Counted from the first letter of the stretch, positions 9,540 to 22,307 are shown. The stretch is 64,000 nucleotides of DNA from Tropicibacter naphthalenivorans (GCF_900176475.1 NZ_FWXX01000001.1:834087-898086); one strand, 5' to 3'. The notes: generated by a model from the letters alone, not told the origin. Numbers and translations: made by a program.

Positions 9540-9973
9540 GGGCAGGTGCCGCGCAAACAGGCGGTTAACATCTGCTCTTCTTCGCGCCCCGGATTGGTGA
9601 ACAGCCAGACCGGGCATGGCTTGGCAAAGGCGCGGTGGCTCGCGTCCTCTTTGCGCAAGAACGCGATGTAGGTCACGTCCGGGCGGACGGCCCCGCACCA
9701 CGGTCCGGCGCAGCTGATCTCGATCTGAACGGGGGTATCAAAGGGTTCAGTGAACCCGCGCGACGTCAGGCTGAGGCCGGTGAAAGTGCCGGGGATCACC
9801 GCTGCGCCTTTGGGTAAATCCCGTTCGAAAACAAGGAATTGCCCCTTGGCGACCACCCATTCTGCGCTGTCTTGGTCGGCCTTGATAAAGGCCTGCACCG
9901 GGTCCGGCGGGCGGCAGGACAAGGCCCAGACGGGCGAGGCGCATAACGCCATAGCCGCCGCCAGCCAACGCAT
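9536..9973 (-). CDS. Secreted cysteine-rich hypothetical protein
   Basis: From ATG 9973 the product has 145 residues and opens with a signal peptide ([17 protein letters not shown]). The mature part has six cysteines (SCR, ISCAGPWC, KPCP, ACLRGTC), which suggests a disulfide-bonded periplasmic or secreted protein. I recognise no family. The start overlaps the rppH stop by one base (TGATG), so it is probably translated from the rppH message. A longer frame to 10072 runs into rppH and lacks the signal peptide at its N-terminus, so it was not used. Confidence 0.65.
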   Translation of the reverse strand: MRWLAAAMALCASPVWALSCRPPDPVQAFIKADQDSAEWVVAKGQFLVFERDLPKGAAVIPGTFTGLSLTSRGFTEPFDTPVQIEISCAGPWCGAVRPDVTYIAFLRKEDASHRAFAKPCPVWLFTNPGREEEQMLTACLRGTCP

Positions 9974-10479
9974 CACAGGTGGGGCCGAAAGGCCGCGATG
10001 ACCTGTTCGTAGACTTCGCGCTTGAACGGGACGATCTGCTCCAAGACCTCGTCGGCGGGCAGCCAGCGCCACTCCGAGAACTCTTGGAAATCGTCGCCAT
10101 CAAGGATCACCTGATCGTCGGTGCCGTGAAAGCGCAGCAGGAACCACTTTTGCTCTTGGCCACGATAGCGCCCCTTCCAGATGCGCGGGACGATGTCGTG
10201 CGGCAGATCATAGGCGATCCAGCCGTCAGTTTCCGCCTCGACCGTCACCAGATCGGGGGTCACGCCGGTTTCCTCTTGCAACTCGCGCAGGGCGGCGGCG
10301 CGCGGGTCTTCGCCCTTGTCAATCCCGCCTTGGGGCATCTGCCACGCGGGCGGCTCGTGCGGCTGACGGTCGGTGCGCTGGCCGACAAAGGCATGGCCAG
10401 CGGCATTCACCAACATCACGCCGACGTTCTTGCGATAGGGCAGCTTGGCGATCTCTTCGGGGGTCATAGTCTCACTCAA
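9973..10479 (-). CDS. rppH: RNA pyrophosphohydrolase (Nudix)
   Basis: RppH removes pyrophosphate from the 5' triphosphate of mRNAs and so starts 5'-end-dependent decay. The 168-residue product carries a complete Nudix box, [23 protein letters not shown] (G-x5-E-x7-R-E-x2-E-E-x-G), after the RppH-type entry [28 protein letters not shown] before the box is typical of RppH and Ap4A hydrolases. A start five residues downstream (10467) is possible. The gene sits after ctpA but is separated from it by a strong terminator. Confidence 0.9.
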   Translation of the reverse strand: MSETMTPEEIAKLPYRKNVGVMLVNAAGHAFVGQRTDRQPHEPPAWQMPQGGIDKGEDPRAAALRELQEETGVTPDLVTVEAETDGWIAYDLPHDIVPRIWKGRYRGQEQKWFLLRFHGTDDQVILDGDDFQEFSEWRWLPADEVLEQIVPFKREVYEQVIAAFRPHL

Positions 10480-10497
10480 GTCGTTGGTCCCAGACGG

Positions 10498-10523
10498 AAA
10501 AAGGGCGGGGTCATCCCCGCCCT
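10498..10523 (-). terminator. Rho-independent terminator after ctpA
   Basis: Read on the minus strand this is a perfect nine-base-pair stem (AGGGCGGGG with CCCCGCCCT, four-base loop) followed by five T residues. It lies just beyond the ctpA stop and before rppH, so it separates the two transcripts. Confidence 0.8.
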
Positions 10524-10530
10524 CGCTGTC

Positions 10531-11868
10531 TTAGTTCTTGGGGCCCAGTTTGGACAGCCCCTTGAGGATGTCGACCGCGTAGGCCAGTTGATAATCCTCT
10601 TCGCGCAGCTTGGCGGAGGCTTCGGCCTTGGCGCGGTCGGCTTCGATCTGTTCGATCTCTTCCGGGGTCAGGCTGTCGTTGTCCAGACGCCCGCGCAGGT
10701 CCGCTTCGGAGCGGCTGAAGATGTTGGTTTCTTCCTCCTCCTGCTCGGCGTTCGGGTCACGGCGCGGCTGCTCCACGACGATGTCGGGGGACACCCCCAA
10801 GGCCTGGATCGAACGGCCCGACGGCGTGTAATAGCGCGCGGTGGTCAGGCGCATGGCCCCGTCGCCGCGCAGCGGCATGACCGTCTGGACCGAGCCTTTG
10901 CCAAAGGACTTCGTGCCGATGACGATGGCGCGGCGGTGATCCTGCAACGCGCCCGCGACGATTTCCGACGCCGAAGCCGAGCCGCCGTTGACCAGCACCA
11001 CCAAGGGCTTGCCCATGGCCAGATCACCGGGCGTCGCGTTGTAGCGGTCGCCGTCCGCCGGATCGCGCCCACGGGTCGAGACGATCTCACCCTCTTCCAA
11101 GAAAGCATCCGACACGCGGATCGCCTGGGTCAGCAGGCCGCCGGGGTTGTTGCGCAGATCGAGGATAAAGCCGTTGACGTTGTCCAGACCGCCCGCCTCT
11201 TCGACCTGTTTGGCGAGGCCCTCGGCCATCTGCGTGTAGGTCTGGTCGTTGAAGGTGGTCACGCGCAGCACCACCGCGCCGCTTTCCAGACGCGAGCGCG
11301 AGGCGGTCAGCTTGATCTTGTCGCGGATGATCTCGATGTCAAAGGGCTCTTCCTCGCCTTCGCGCACGATGGTGATGGAGATTTCCGAGCCAACCGGCCC
11401 GCGCATCAGGTCCACCGCCTCGTCCAGCGTCAGGCCCAGCACCGACTCGCCATCAACGTGGGTGATGAAATCGCCCGCCTCGACGCCTGCTTCCATGGCG
11501 GGGGTGCCGTCGATGGGGGACACAACCTTGACGAAGCCGTCTTCCTGCGTGACCTCAATGCCCAGACCGCCGAATTCGCCGCGAGTCTGCACGCGCATGT
11601 CGGCGGCGTCATCGGGCGCAAGATAGCTGGAGTGCGGGTCAAGCGAGGTCAACATGCCGTTGATCGCCGCCTCGATCAGATCGCCCTCGTCGACTTCTTC
11701 GACGTATTGCGCGCGGATGCGTTCAAAGATGTCACCGAACAGGTCAAGCTGTTCGTAGACGCTGGCTTGTCGTTCATCCTCTTGCGCGAGCAACGGGCCG
11801 ACAAACTGCGTGGTTGCCACCACCGAAGCCAGCGTGCCGCCCAAAGCGGCCATCACGAATTTCTTCAT
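10531..11868 (-). CDS. ctpA: S41 family C-terminal processing peptidase
   Basis: The 445-residue enzyme has an N-terminal export/anchor segment (MKKFVMAALGGTLASVVATTQFVG), a PDZ domain (GGLGIEVTQEDGFVKVVSPIDGTPAMEAGVEAGD) and a protease core. The Ser/Lys dyad is visible in NGGSASASEIVAGAL (Ser) and VIGTKSFGKGSVQ (Lys). Such proteases act in the periplasm on exported proteins, often peptidoglycan hydrolases or their adaptors. It is 12 bp downstream of the EnvC-like gene and ends at a terminator, so gpmI, envC-like and ctpA are probably one operon. Confidence 0.92.
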   Translation of the reverse strand: MKKFVMAALGGTLASVVATTQFVGPLLAQEDERQASVYEQLDLFGDIFERIRAQYVEEVDEGDLIEAAINGMLTSLDPHSSYLAPDDAADMRVQTRGEFGGLGIEVTQEDGFVKVVSPIDGTPAMEAGVEAGDFITHVDGESVLGLTLDEAVDLMRGPVGSEISITIVREGEEEPFDIEIIRDKIKLTASRSRLESGAVVLRVTTFNDQTYTQMAEGLAKQVEEAGGLDNVNGFILDLRNNPGGLLTQAIRVSDAFLEEGEIVSTRGRDPADGDRYNATPGDLAMGKPLVVLVNGGSASASEIVAGALQDHRRAIVIGTKSFGKGSVQTVMPLRGDGAMRLTTARYYTPSGRSIQALGVSPDIVVEQPRRDPNAEQEEEETNIFSRSEADLRGRLDNDSLTPEEIEQIEADRAKAEASAKLREEDYQLAYAVDILKGLSKLGPKN

Positions 11869-11880
11869 CTCGGGTTTCCC

Positions 11881-12987
11881 TTATTCGGTTGTGAACCACG
11901 TCAGTGGGTCAACGGGCGTTCCGCCTTCTCTCACTTCTATATAGAGCGTTTCCGAGCGGCCAGCGCCACCCCCTTCACTTGTCAGTGAGACAATATCTCC
12001 GCCATCGCCGCCCATAAGCCCCACGGGGCTGCCCGCAGGCAAAACATCGCCGATCTCGCCGAACACCGCATCCAGCCCCGCCAGCACGAACAGCAGGTCG
12101 CCTTGTGGCTCAAGAATGCTAACGAGACCATAATCCAAGAGCGGCCCGTTGTAGCGGATCGTCGCGGCGGTGGGCGTGGTGACCAAAGCGCTGGGGCGAG
12201 TCGCCATAACGATGCCGGGGCGCGTGACCCCAGCGGCGTCGGCCTGCCCGGCCTGGCGGATGATGACCCCGCGCACCGGCAGTTGCAGGATGCCCTTGCG
12301 GTCCTCGATGGGGGGCATGACCTCGGCCACCTCGTTCTCGGTGATCTGCGACAGGCCAGAGGCAAAGCCGTTGAGCGTCTCTGTGGCAGAGATCAGGATC
12401 TGCGTGCGGATCGGGTCTTCGGTAAAGCGTTTGGGCAGGTCGGTGCGGTCGGCGATGGCCTGGGACAGGTCGGTGCGGGCGCGCTGCACCCCGGCCAGAC
12501 CGTCCTCGAGCGTCTTGGCCGCGCTCTGTTGCAGCTCGCGCAGGGCGGTGACTTCCTCCAGATCGGATCGTAGGGCCGCCGCCTTGGCCGCCAGCCCCGG
12601 CGTGACCGCCGCCACCAGCATCCCCGAGCGGGCGGTGCCCAGCGGCCCCTGCGGGTGCAGCAACGTCTGCGGCTCGGCCCGCGACCCCAGCGCCGACAAA
12701 GCGCCCAGCAGCTGCGCCACCTCGGCGTCCTGCGCGGCCAGCTTGCGGGTCAGTTCGGTTTCGCGGATCGCCGCATCGCGTAGGCCATCGCGCATGGCGG
12801 CCAAGCCATCCTCGAAGGCGCGCACCGTATCGGTCAGCGCCGCCACCCGGTCGCGGCTGTCCTCTGCCGTGTCCAGCAGGATCGACGCTGCCTCCAAGGC
12901 CTCTGCCGCATCGCGCGCAGCTAAGCCTGCGTCCTGCGCAACGGCGGGCGCGCTTAGCAGCGTCAGGATCAGCGCGAGGCGCTTCAC
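11881..12987 (-). CDS. EnvC-like murein hydrolase activator with degenerate LytM domain
   Basis: The 368-residue protein has a signal peptide (MKRLALILTLLSAPAVAQ), a long coiled coil (about residues 20-230, rich in Ala/Glu/Leu heptads), then a C-terminal LytM/M23-like domain. That domain (LPVRGVIIRQAGQADAAGVTRPGIVMATRP and later AGSPVGLMGGDGG) lacks the histidines and aspartate that bind zinc in active M23 peptidases. It is therefore probably a regulator, like EnvC, that activates amidases at division. Its start overlaps the gpmI stop (ATGA), and ctpA follows. Confidence 0.85.
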   Translation of the reverse strand: MKRLALILTLLSAPAVAQDAGLAARDAAEALEAASILLDTAEDSRDRVAALTDTVRAFEDGLAAMRDGLRDAAIRETELTRKLAAQDAEVAQLLGALSALGSRAEPQTLLHPQGPLGTARSGMLVAAVTPGLAAKAAALRSDLEEVTALRELQQSAAKTLEDGLAGVQRARTDLSQAIADRTDLPKRFTEDPIRTQILISATETLNGFASGLSQITENEVAEVMPPIEDRKGILQLPVRGVIIRQAGQADAAGVTRPGIVMATRPSALVTTPTAATIRYNGPLLDYGLVSILEPQGDLLFVLAGLDAVFGEIGDVLPAGSPVGLMGGDGGDIVSLTSEGGGAGRSETLYIEVREGGTPVDPLTWFTTE

Positions 12988-14492
12988 TGGATCAGGCTCT
13001 CCCCTGTCATCTCGGCGGGCTTGTCGAGGCCCATCAGTTCGAGCAGCGTCGGGGCCACATCGGCCAGACGCCCGTCGCGCAGCGTGGCACCTTTGGGCCC
13101 ACCGAACAAGATCGACGGCACGAGGTTCGTCGTATGCGCGGTATGCGGCCCACCGGTTTCGGGGTCGACCATCGTCTCGCAGTTGCCGTGATCGGCGATC
13201 ACCAGCATGGCACCGTCGGTTTTTTCCAGCGCTTCCAGCACCTTACCGAGGCCGCTGTCCACCGCTTCGCAGGCGGCAATCGCGGCGTCCAAATCGCCGG
13301 TGTGGCCGACCATGTCGGGGTTGGCAAAGTTCACCACGATCAGGTCATAGCCATGCTCGATCGCCTTGACGAACTGCTCGGTCACCTCGGGGGCGCTCAT
13401 TTCCGGTTGCAGATCGTAGGTCGCGACCTTGGGCGATTTCGGCATGAAGCGGTCTTCGTTGTCCTCGGGCGTTTCCTGACCGCCGTTGAGGAAGAACGTG
13501 ACGTGCGGGTATTTCTCGGTCTCGGCCAGACGGAACTGGCTTTTGCCCTTTAGCGCGACCCAATGGCCCAGCGTGTTGACGATCTCGCGCTTGGGGAAGG
13601 CGGTGGTCATGTAGGTGTTGTGACGGTCCGAGTATTCGACCATCCCGAGAAGGGCGCTGAGCTGCGGTTTCTCCCGCGCGAAGCCGTCGAAATCGTCGTC
13701 GCCAATGGCGGAAAGGATTTCGCGCGCGCGGTCGCCACGGAAGTTGAGAAAGAACAACCCGTCGCCCTTGCTCATCCCAGTGTAGTCGCCAATCACCGAG
13801 GCCTGCACAAATTCGTCGGTCTCGCCGCGCGCATAGGCGGCGTCGAGCGCGGCTTCGGCGGTGTCAAAGCTGCCCGCAACCGGGGTGCCATCGACCATGG
13901 CGCGGTAGGCCTGCTCGACTCGCTCCCAACGGTTGTCGCGGTCCATGGCAAAGTAACGCCCGGTGACGGTGGCGATCTGCACGCCGTCCAGCTCGGATTT
14001 CAGGGTTTTGAGGTAATTGGCGGCGCATTTGGGATCGGTGTCGCGGCCATCGGTGATGACATGCAGGACGACCTCAAGGCCTTGGCCTTGCAGCAGTTTT
14101 GCCGCTGCCACCATATGCGTCACATGCGCGTGTACGCCGCCGTCCGAGGTCAGCCCGGTCAGATGCGCCCGCCCGCCCGCGGCCTTGACCGTCTTGGCAA
14201 AGTCAAGGATCGCAGCGTTTTCGTTAAAGGAGCCATCCTCGATCGACAGGTCGATCTGCCCGAGGTCCATGGCCACAACGCGGCCCGCGCCGATGTTGGT
14301 GTGCCCCACCTCGGAATTGCCCATCTGCCCGGTCGGCAGGCCGACGTCGGGGCCGTGGGTGATCAGCGTGGCATGGGGGCAAGTGGCCATGAGGCGGTCG
14401 ATGGTGGGCGTGTTGGCCAGCGCGGGGGCGTTGGCGGTGGTGTCTTCGCGCAGGCCCCAGCCATCGAGAATGGTCAGAATAACGGGTTTCAT
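12984..14492 (-). CDS. gpmI: 2,3-bisphosphoglycerate-independent phosphoglycerate mutase
   Basis: GpmI interconverts 3- and 2-phosphoglycerate in glycolysis and gluconeogenesis, using two metal ions and a phosphoserine intermediate. The 502-residue length is normal. The N-terminus PVILTILDGWGLRED holds the first metal ligand, and GQMGNSEVGHTNIGAGR contains the phosphorylated Ser60. Late motifs NFANPDMVGHTGD and VIADHGNCE complete the alkaline-phosphatase-superfamily site. It is the first gene of a probable operon with the EnvC-like gene and ctpA. Confidence 0.95.
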   Translation of the reverse strand: MKPVILTILDGWGLREDTTANAPALANTPTIDRLMATCPHATLITHGPDVGLPTGQMGNSEVGHTNIGAGRVVAMDLGQIDLSIEDGSFNENAAILDFAKTVKAAGGRAHLTGLTSDGGVHAHVTHMVAAAKLLQGQGLEVVLHVITDGRDTDPKCAANYLKTLKSELDGVQIATVTGRYFAMDRDNRWERVEQAYRAMVDGTPVAGSFDTAEAALDAAYARGETDEFVQASVIGDYTGMSKGDGLFFLNFRGDRAREILSAIGDDDFDGFAREKPQLSALLGMVEYSDRHNTYMTTAFPKREIVNTLGHWVALKGKSQFRLAETEKYPHVTFFLNGGQETPEDNEDRFMPKSPKVATYDLQPEMSAPEVTEQFVKAIEHGYDLIVVNFANPDMVGHTGDLDAAIAACEAVDSGLGKVLEALEKTDGAMLVIADHGNCETMVDPETGGPHTAHTTNLVPSILFGGPKGATLRDGRLADVAPTLLELMGLDKPAEMTGESLIQ

Positions 14493-14586
14493 ATGCGCGG
14501 CCTCCTGTGCGGTGTCGCGCGTGGTTTAGCAGAGGGGATTGGGGTTGTGAAAGGGGGGAAGGGTTTCCCGCCGTCACGGGCTGGCT

Positions 14587-14793
14587 TTAGTGCGCCGCTT
14601 TGCGCCGAGCGCCGGTGTCGTCCGTCTGGATCGTGCGTTCAAGCTGCGCCGCGATGTAGGCGTCCAGCCGCGCAATGCGCCCCACCAGCTCGCGTGCGCG
14701 GCTTGTGTCCTTTTTCAAGGCAGCCAGCAATTCGCCCCGTTCCCCTTGCAGGGCGGTCAGATCCATCTGGGACAAACTGGCTGTACCGGGCAT
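14587..14793 (-). CDS. Small coiled-coil hypothetical protein
   Basis: I place the start at ATG 14793 (68 aa) because GAGGAG lies eight bases upstream; the GTG at 14802 would overlap that ribosome binding site. The product is mostly helical (LTALQGERGELLAALKKDTSRARELVGRIARLDAYIAAQLE) with heptad-like leucines and a basic tail. I recognise no family. It stands alone upstream of gpmI, 94 bp away. Confidence 0.5.
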   Translation of the reverse strand: MPGTASLSQMDLTALQGERGELLAALKKDTSRARELVGRIARLDAYIAAQLERTIQTDDTGARRKAAH

Positions 14794-14957
14794 TCGGGAC
14801 ACTCCTCAAGCGCGCTTATGGACAGAATATAAGGCAACCAACGTCAAGATTCAATGAATATGCCCCGGCCCAAGGCACCACCTCACCGATCTTGCAAGCC
14901 CTGATTGCCCACCGTACGATATTCACGTTATAGACTATTGAGTGTGAAGTTCAGCCG

Positions 14958-15209
14958 ATGAAGAAAGACTACGGACGAAAATTTTCGCCAGCATGTCCGA
15001 CATGCGCCAACACGACCTTTTCATTCGACGAAAACCTCGACGAAGATGATCGAATCTATACATGTGGCGATTGTGGGCAGCGTTTTTCCTACAATGACAT
15101 TATGGCAGCCAATGGCGAGCTAATCCAAAACACGATCGAGGAAATGAAAAACGAGATCGTGTCAGACATGCAGAAAGACATCAAAAAGTTATTCAGGAAG
15201 CTTAAATGA
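14958..15209 (+). CDS. Small zinc-ribbon-like protein
   Basis: The 83-residue protein has two CxxC knuckles (CPTC at about 13-16 and CGDC at about 37-40), the pattern of a single zinc ribbon, followed by a charged helical tail (EEMKNEIVSDMQKDIKKLFRKLK). Base use is clearly AT-richer than in gpmI or carB. It overlaps the next gene by ATGA. Similar zinc-ribbon proteins occur in mobile regions, but I cannot name a function. The two genes look like a small acquired islet. Confidence 0.7.
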   Translation: MKKDYGRKFSPACPTCANTTFSFDENLDEDDRIYTCGDCGQRFSYNDIMAANGELIQNTIEEMKNEIVSDMQKDIKKLFRKLK

Positions 15210-15676
15210 ATTGGGAAGTCGTTACTGGTATCTCCTCAGTGATTGCTATTCTGATTTCGATCTTGGCTTGGTGGACATCTTATAGAGCCGCAAAAGATCA
15301 AAGCAAACTGACCTTGCGAGAAACTGAGTTGGTGAGGCTACTTATCGCGAAAGAGCAAAGAGATCATGCCTCGTCTCTCAGCACTGAGGTTTCCGCACGC
15401 TTGCACAATACCGGAAAACACAATTGGAAACTGAGAGTTTTCAATCGAGGCCCGGCAGAGGCAAAAAATGTTCGCCTTGAAGTGCTCTCGGAAAACAGTT
15501 TTTTCTCAGAAAGCTGGATAAGCAACAAGTTTCCGATGCCCCGAATGGAAGCAGGACAAAGTGTCGATATCTTGGCATCCGTGGTTCTATCGTCACACGA
15601 AAAGGAGGATATCCGAATCCTTTGGGATGACTCGACCGGAAAGAATCGAAGTAACACGATCACAGTCACCATATGA
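15206..15676 (+). CDS. Single-pass membrane protein with beta-sandwich-like domain
   Basis: The 156-residue product begins with one transmembrane helix (TGISSVIAILISILAWWTSY), then a charged helical linker and a domain rich in beta-strand patterns (WKLRVFNRGPAEAKNVRLEVL, then GQSVDILASVVLSS). The second half resembles an immunoglobulin-like or CARDB-type fold. It is translationally coupled to the zinc-ribbon gene (ATGA) and shares its AT-rich composition. Function is unknown; a two-gene membrane-associated unit is inferred. Confidence 0.65.
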   Translation: MNWEVVTGISSVIAILISILAWWTSYRAAKDQSKLTLRETELVRLLIAKEQRDHASSLSTEVSARLHNTGKHNWKLRVFNRGPAEAKNVRLEVLSENSFFSESWISNKFPMPRMEAGQSVDILASVVLSSHEKEDIRILWDDSTGKNRSNTITVTI

Positions 15677-15727
15677 TTGGTCGGGGCTCCGCCCGTAATT
15701 TGACCAAACCGTCCCCCGGACAGTTTG

Positions 15728-15745
15728 CCCGCGCCAAAGGCGCGG
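15728..15745. terminator. GC-rich stem-loop between the islet and carB
   Basis: CCCGCGCC and GGCGCGGG pair perfectly around an AAA loop between two convergent genes. No T run follows on either strand, so termination here is uncertain. Confidence 0.35.
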
Positions 15746-15755
15746 GTACGTCAAC

Positions 15756-19088
<3,333 letters not shown>

Positions 19089-19401
19089 GGGCAGACCTCG
19101 TTTGGCGGCGTTTCAAGGCGGCAGGGGGCAGCGAAGCAGAGACTCACGCCCCTGCTCGCAAATTGTCGTGGGTTATAGACAGGACGCGGGCATGATCAAC
19201 CCCTGTTTGGCCCGTTATTTAATACGCCGCGGTTGCACCTGCGCCTGCGCCGTTTGACCGCGCCGATTTCGCGGGATCAGGGGCCAAGGGCGGCGAAAGC
19301 GGGGGATATATGCCTAAAAGACACCCCTTCCCTTGACTTTGGCCCCCCGGACGGGTGTATCCGCCCCTGACCTATTCAGCCTTTCCATAAGGATCCCGAC
19401 C
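19089..19401. other. Intergenic region between divergent carB and aspS
   Basis: This 313-bp gap holds no convincing gene. It contains the aspS promoter candidate (19333-19361). I see no clear attenuator or operator for carB. Confidence 0.5.
19333..19361 (+). promoter_or_regulatory. aspS promoter candidate
   Basis: TTGACT (19333-19338) and TGTATC (19356-19361) are separated by 17 bp and lie about 40 bp before the aspS start. The -35 element is strong and the -10 weak, as is common in alphaproteobacteria. Confidence 0.45.
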
Positions 19402-21183
19402 ATGCACGCCTTTCGCAGCCATACCTGCGCCGATCTGACCAAAGACAATGTGGGCGAGACCGTCCGCCTTTCTGGCTGGGTGCACCGCATCCGGGATCAC
19501 GGCGGCATCCTGTTCATCGACCTGCGCGACCACTATGGCGTGACGCAGGTGCTGTGCGACCCGGACAGCCCGGTGTTCGCCGAGATGGAAAAAGTGCGCT
19601 CCGAATGGTGCATTCGCATCGACGGCAACGTCAAGGCGCGTGACCCCGAGCTGGTGAACCCCAAGCTGCCCACCGGCGAAGTCGAAGTGTTCGTCCGCGA
19701 TCTCGAAGTGCTGGGCGCGGCGGATGAGCTGCCCTTGATCGTCTTCGGCGATCAGGAATACCCCGAAGAGACGCGCCTGAAATACCGCTACCTCGACCTG
19801 CGCCGCGAAGCGATGCAGAAGAACATGACCATGCGCTCGGACGTTGTCGCCTCGATGCGCCGCCGCATGTGGGACAAGGGCTTCCGCGAGTACCAGACGC
19901 CGATCATCACCGCATCCTCGCCTGAGGGCGCGCGCGACTTCCTCGTGCCGTCCCGTCTGCATCCGGGCAAGTTCTACGCGCTGCCGCAGGCCCCGCAGCA
20001 GTTCAAGCAGCTGATCATGGTGTCGGGCTACGACAAGTATTTCCAGATCGCGCCCTGCTTCCGCGATGAAGACCCGCGCGCCGACCGCTCGCCCACCGAC
20101 TTCTACCAGCTGGACATGGAGATGTCCTTTGTCGAGCAGCAGGACGTCTTTGACACGATCTCTCCGGTGATCGCGGGCATCTTTGAGGAATTCGGCGGCG
20201 GCAAGAAAGTCGACGCCCCGAACGAGTGGCCGCAGATCCCTTATAAAGAAGCGGCGCTGAAATACGGCACCGACAAGCCCGACCTGCGCAACCCCATTGA
20301 GATGCAGGACGTGTCCGAGCATTTCCGCGGCTCTGGTTTCGCGATCTTTGCCAAGCTGCTCGAGCAGGACGGCACCCAGATCCGCGCGATCCCCGCGCCC
20401 ACCGGTGGCAGCCGCAAGTTCTGTGACCGCATGAACGCGTTCGCCCAGAAAGAGGGTCTGCCGGGCATGGGCTATATCTTCTGGCGCGATCAGGGCGACG
20501 GCATGGAAGCGGCGGGTCCGCTGGCCAAGAACATCGGCCCCGAGCGCACCGAGGCGATCCGCCAGCAGCTGGGTCTGGGCGTCGGCGATGCGGCGTTCTT
20601 CCTTGGCGGCAAACCGGCGGCGTTTGAACGTGTCGCTGGCAAGGCCCGTGACGTCATCGGCGCGGAACTGAACCTGACCGACAAGGACCGCTTTGCCTTT
20701 GCTTGGATCGTGGACTTCCCGATCTACGAGCAGGACGAAGAATCCGGCAAGATCGACTTTGAGCACAACCCCTTCTCCATGCCGCAGGGCGGGATGGACG
20801 CGCTGAACGGCGATCCGCTGGCGGTCAAGGGCTACCAGTACGATCTGGCCTGCAACGGCTACGAGCTGGTCTCTGGCGCGATCCGCAACCACAAACCCGA
20901 AGTCATGCTCAAGGCGTTCGAACTGGCCGGTTACGGTGCCGACGAGGTCAAGAACCGCTTTGGCGCGCTGTTCAACGCCTTCCACTACGGCGCACCGCCG
21001 CACGGTGGCTGCGCGGCGGGCATCGACCGCATCGTCATGCTGCTGGCCGAGCAGGAAAACATCCGCGAAGTCATCATGTTCCCGATGAACCAGCGCGCCG
21101 AGGACCTGATGATGCAGGCCCCGTCCGAGCCCGCGTCGGATCAGCTGATGGAACTGTCGCTGCGGGTGATTCCGCAGGACTAA
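19402..21183 (+). CDS. aspS: Aspartyl-tRNA synthetase
   Basis: AspRS charges tRNA-Asp, and often tRNA-Asn in species lacking AsnRS. Translation starts at ATG 19402 ([12 protein letters not shown], 593 aa) after a TAAGGA ribosome binding site; the frame is open upstream but homologues begin here. An N-terminal OB anticodon-binding domain ([23 protein letters not shown]) is followed by the class II core with motif 2 [10 protein letters not shown], a GAD insert and motif 3 [12 protein letters not shown]. Bacterial-type length and GAD domain support the call. A terminator follows the stop. Confidence 0.96.
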   Translation: MHAFRSHTCADLTKDNVGETVRLSGWVHRIRDHGGILFIDLRDHYGVTQVLCDPDSPVFAEMEKVRSEWCIRIDGNVKARDPELVNPKLPTGEVEVFVRDLEVLGAADELPLIVFGDQEYPEETRLKYRYLDLRREAMQKNMTMRSDVVASMRRRMWDKGFREYQTPIITASSPEGARDFLVPSRLHPGKFYALPQAPQQFKQLIMVSGYDKYFQIAPCFRDEDPRADRSPTDFYQLDMEMSFVEQQDVFDTISPVIAGIFEEFGGGKKVDAPNEWPQIPYKEAALKYGTDKPDLRNPIEMQDVSEHFRGSGFAIFAKLLEQDGTQIRAIPAPTGGSRKFCDRMNAFAQKEGLPGMGYIFWRDQGDGMEAAGPLAKNIGPERTEAIRQQLGLGVGDAAFFLGGKPAAFERVAGKARDVIGAELNLTDKDRFAFAWIVDFPIYEQDEESGKIDFEHNPFSMPQGGMDALNGDPLAVKGYQYDLACNGYELVSGAIRNHKPEVMLKAFELAGYGADEVKNRFGALFNAFHYGAPPHGGCAAGIDRIVMLLAEQENIREVIMFPMNQRAEDLMMQAPSEPASDQLMELSLRVIPQD

Positions 21184-21205
21184 GCGCCTGACGCCTGGAC
21201 AAAAC

Positions 21206-21243
21206 AAAGCCCCGCACCGATCAAACGGTTGCGGGGCTTTTTA
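21206..21243 (+). terminator. Rho-independent terminator of aspS
   Basis: AAAGCCCCGCA and TGCGGGGCTTT pair almost perfectly, extended by CCG/CGG, and end in a run of five T residues directly after aspS. Confidence 0.85.
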
Positions 21244-21290
21244 CTGAGCTGCGGCGCGGGATGTCGCAAGTGTGCGCGCCGCGGCGCAGA

Positions 21291-21533
21291 TCACTGAATG
21301 CCGAGAAGCATATCCGGGGCCAACGTTGTCGGCCCCCAGTAAAACACCGCCGTGCACATGACCGCGACGGTCACCGATACCACGGCCAAACGCCCGGCTT
21401 CCCGGCTGCGTTTCACGAATTCCTCACATTTGCGCTTTTTCATCCGACGATGAACGCAACAGTTAACCACCACCAATGGAAGCAATACCGAAACAATTGC
21501 TGCCACCATCATCAAGGCTGCTTGAGTGCCCAT
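21291..21533 (-). CDS. Small two-helix membrane protein
   Basis: From ATG 21533, preceded by AGGGCAGGGC, the product has 80 residues. Two hydrophobic helices (ALMMVAAIVSVLLPLVVVNCCV and LAVVSVTVAVMCTAVFYWG) flank a very basic cytoplasmic loop (HRRMKKRKCEEFVKRSREAGR). I recognise no family. A longer frame to 21566 adds 11 residues without a better start. Confidence 0.5.
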   Translation of the reverse strand: MGTQAALMMVAAIVSVLLPLVVVNCCVHRRMKKRKCEEFVKRSREAGRLAVVSVTVAVMCTAVFYWGPTTLAPDMLLGIQ

Positions 21534-21704
21534 GCCCTGCCCTTTCTGAGTGAGTGTGCAACGCATGATTGCAGATCAAATGGGGCACTCTTTTGACGAG
21601 AATGGTCGCTTTTCACGACTTTGTTAACGATTATTAAGGCACGTTAACCTTTATTAAGGCAGGCCAACACTCGATAGGGAGCATTGACCTTTTTAATAGC
21701 GCGA

Positions 21705-22181
21705 TCAATCCTCTAGCGCGTCCTCTTTCTTTTTCTCGATCAGCCCTTCTTCCTCTTTCTTGCGCTTGAGGAACCGGTCGCCAAAGCCATTAATTTCGCT
21801 CTCGGGGATCACTTCGCGGGCGCGGGTAAAGACTTCGTCCTCTTCCTCGTCCATGTGGTGATGGTAGTCGTGCTCCAACGTCTTGAACTTGGTCAGCCAC
21901 GCGGGCGAGGACATGTCCATCTCGTTCAGCTCTTCCATCAGGTCGTCCAGCTGCTGGTGCTCGTGCACCGAATGGCGCGCGGCGTCCTGACCCCAGGTCT
22001 TGGAGATCAGCTTGGAATAAAACGTCTCTTCCTCGGCGGCGGCGTGGCTTTTGACATCGTGGTAGAACTCGGCCCAGGCCTCTTTGCGGTCCTCGGACGC
22101 GCCAGAGGTGTCCTTGATCCGGGCCAGAAGGTCGCGGTGATGATCGTGGTCGGCTTTGATGGCGCTGTAAATATCGGTCAT
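21705..22181 (-). CDS. Hemerythrin HHE domain protein
   Basis: The start is ATG 22181 after GAGAGAGCC, giving 158 residues. The helical bundle has the His/Glu ligands of a di-iron hemerythrin-like centre: IKADHDHHRDLL, FYHDVKSHAAAEEETFY, SVHEHQQLDDL and LEHDYHHHMDEEEDEVF. The lysine/glutamate-rich tail is typical of the stress-associated subgroup. It may bind oxygen or iron; no partner gene is adjacent. It diverges from the DUF1800 gene. Confidence 0.88.
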   Translation of the reverse strand: MTDIYSAIKADHDHHRDLLARIKDTSGASEDRKEAWAEFYHDVKSHAAAEEETFYSKLISKTWGQDAARHSVHEHQQLDDLMEELNEMDMSSPAWLTKFKTLEHDYHHHMDEEEDEVFTRAREVIPESEINGFGDRFLKRKKEEEGLIEKKKEDALED

Positions 22182-22307
22182 GGCTCTCTCCAGTGTTATG
22201 TCGGGGCAACGCACGCACGGCGGGCACGGTTCCGCCGAAGGTCTGGAAAAGCCGGTGCAAGGGCGCGGCGCACTTCCTATATTAGGGTTAACGACAAAGA
22301 GGCTTTG

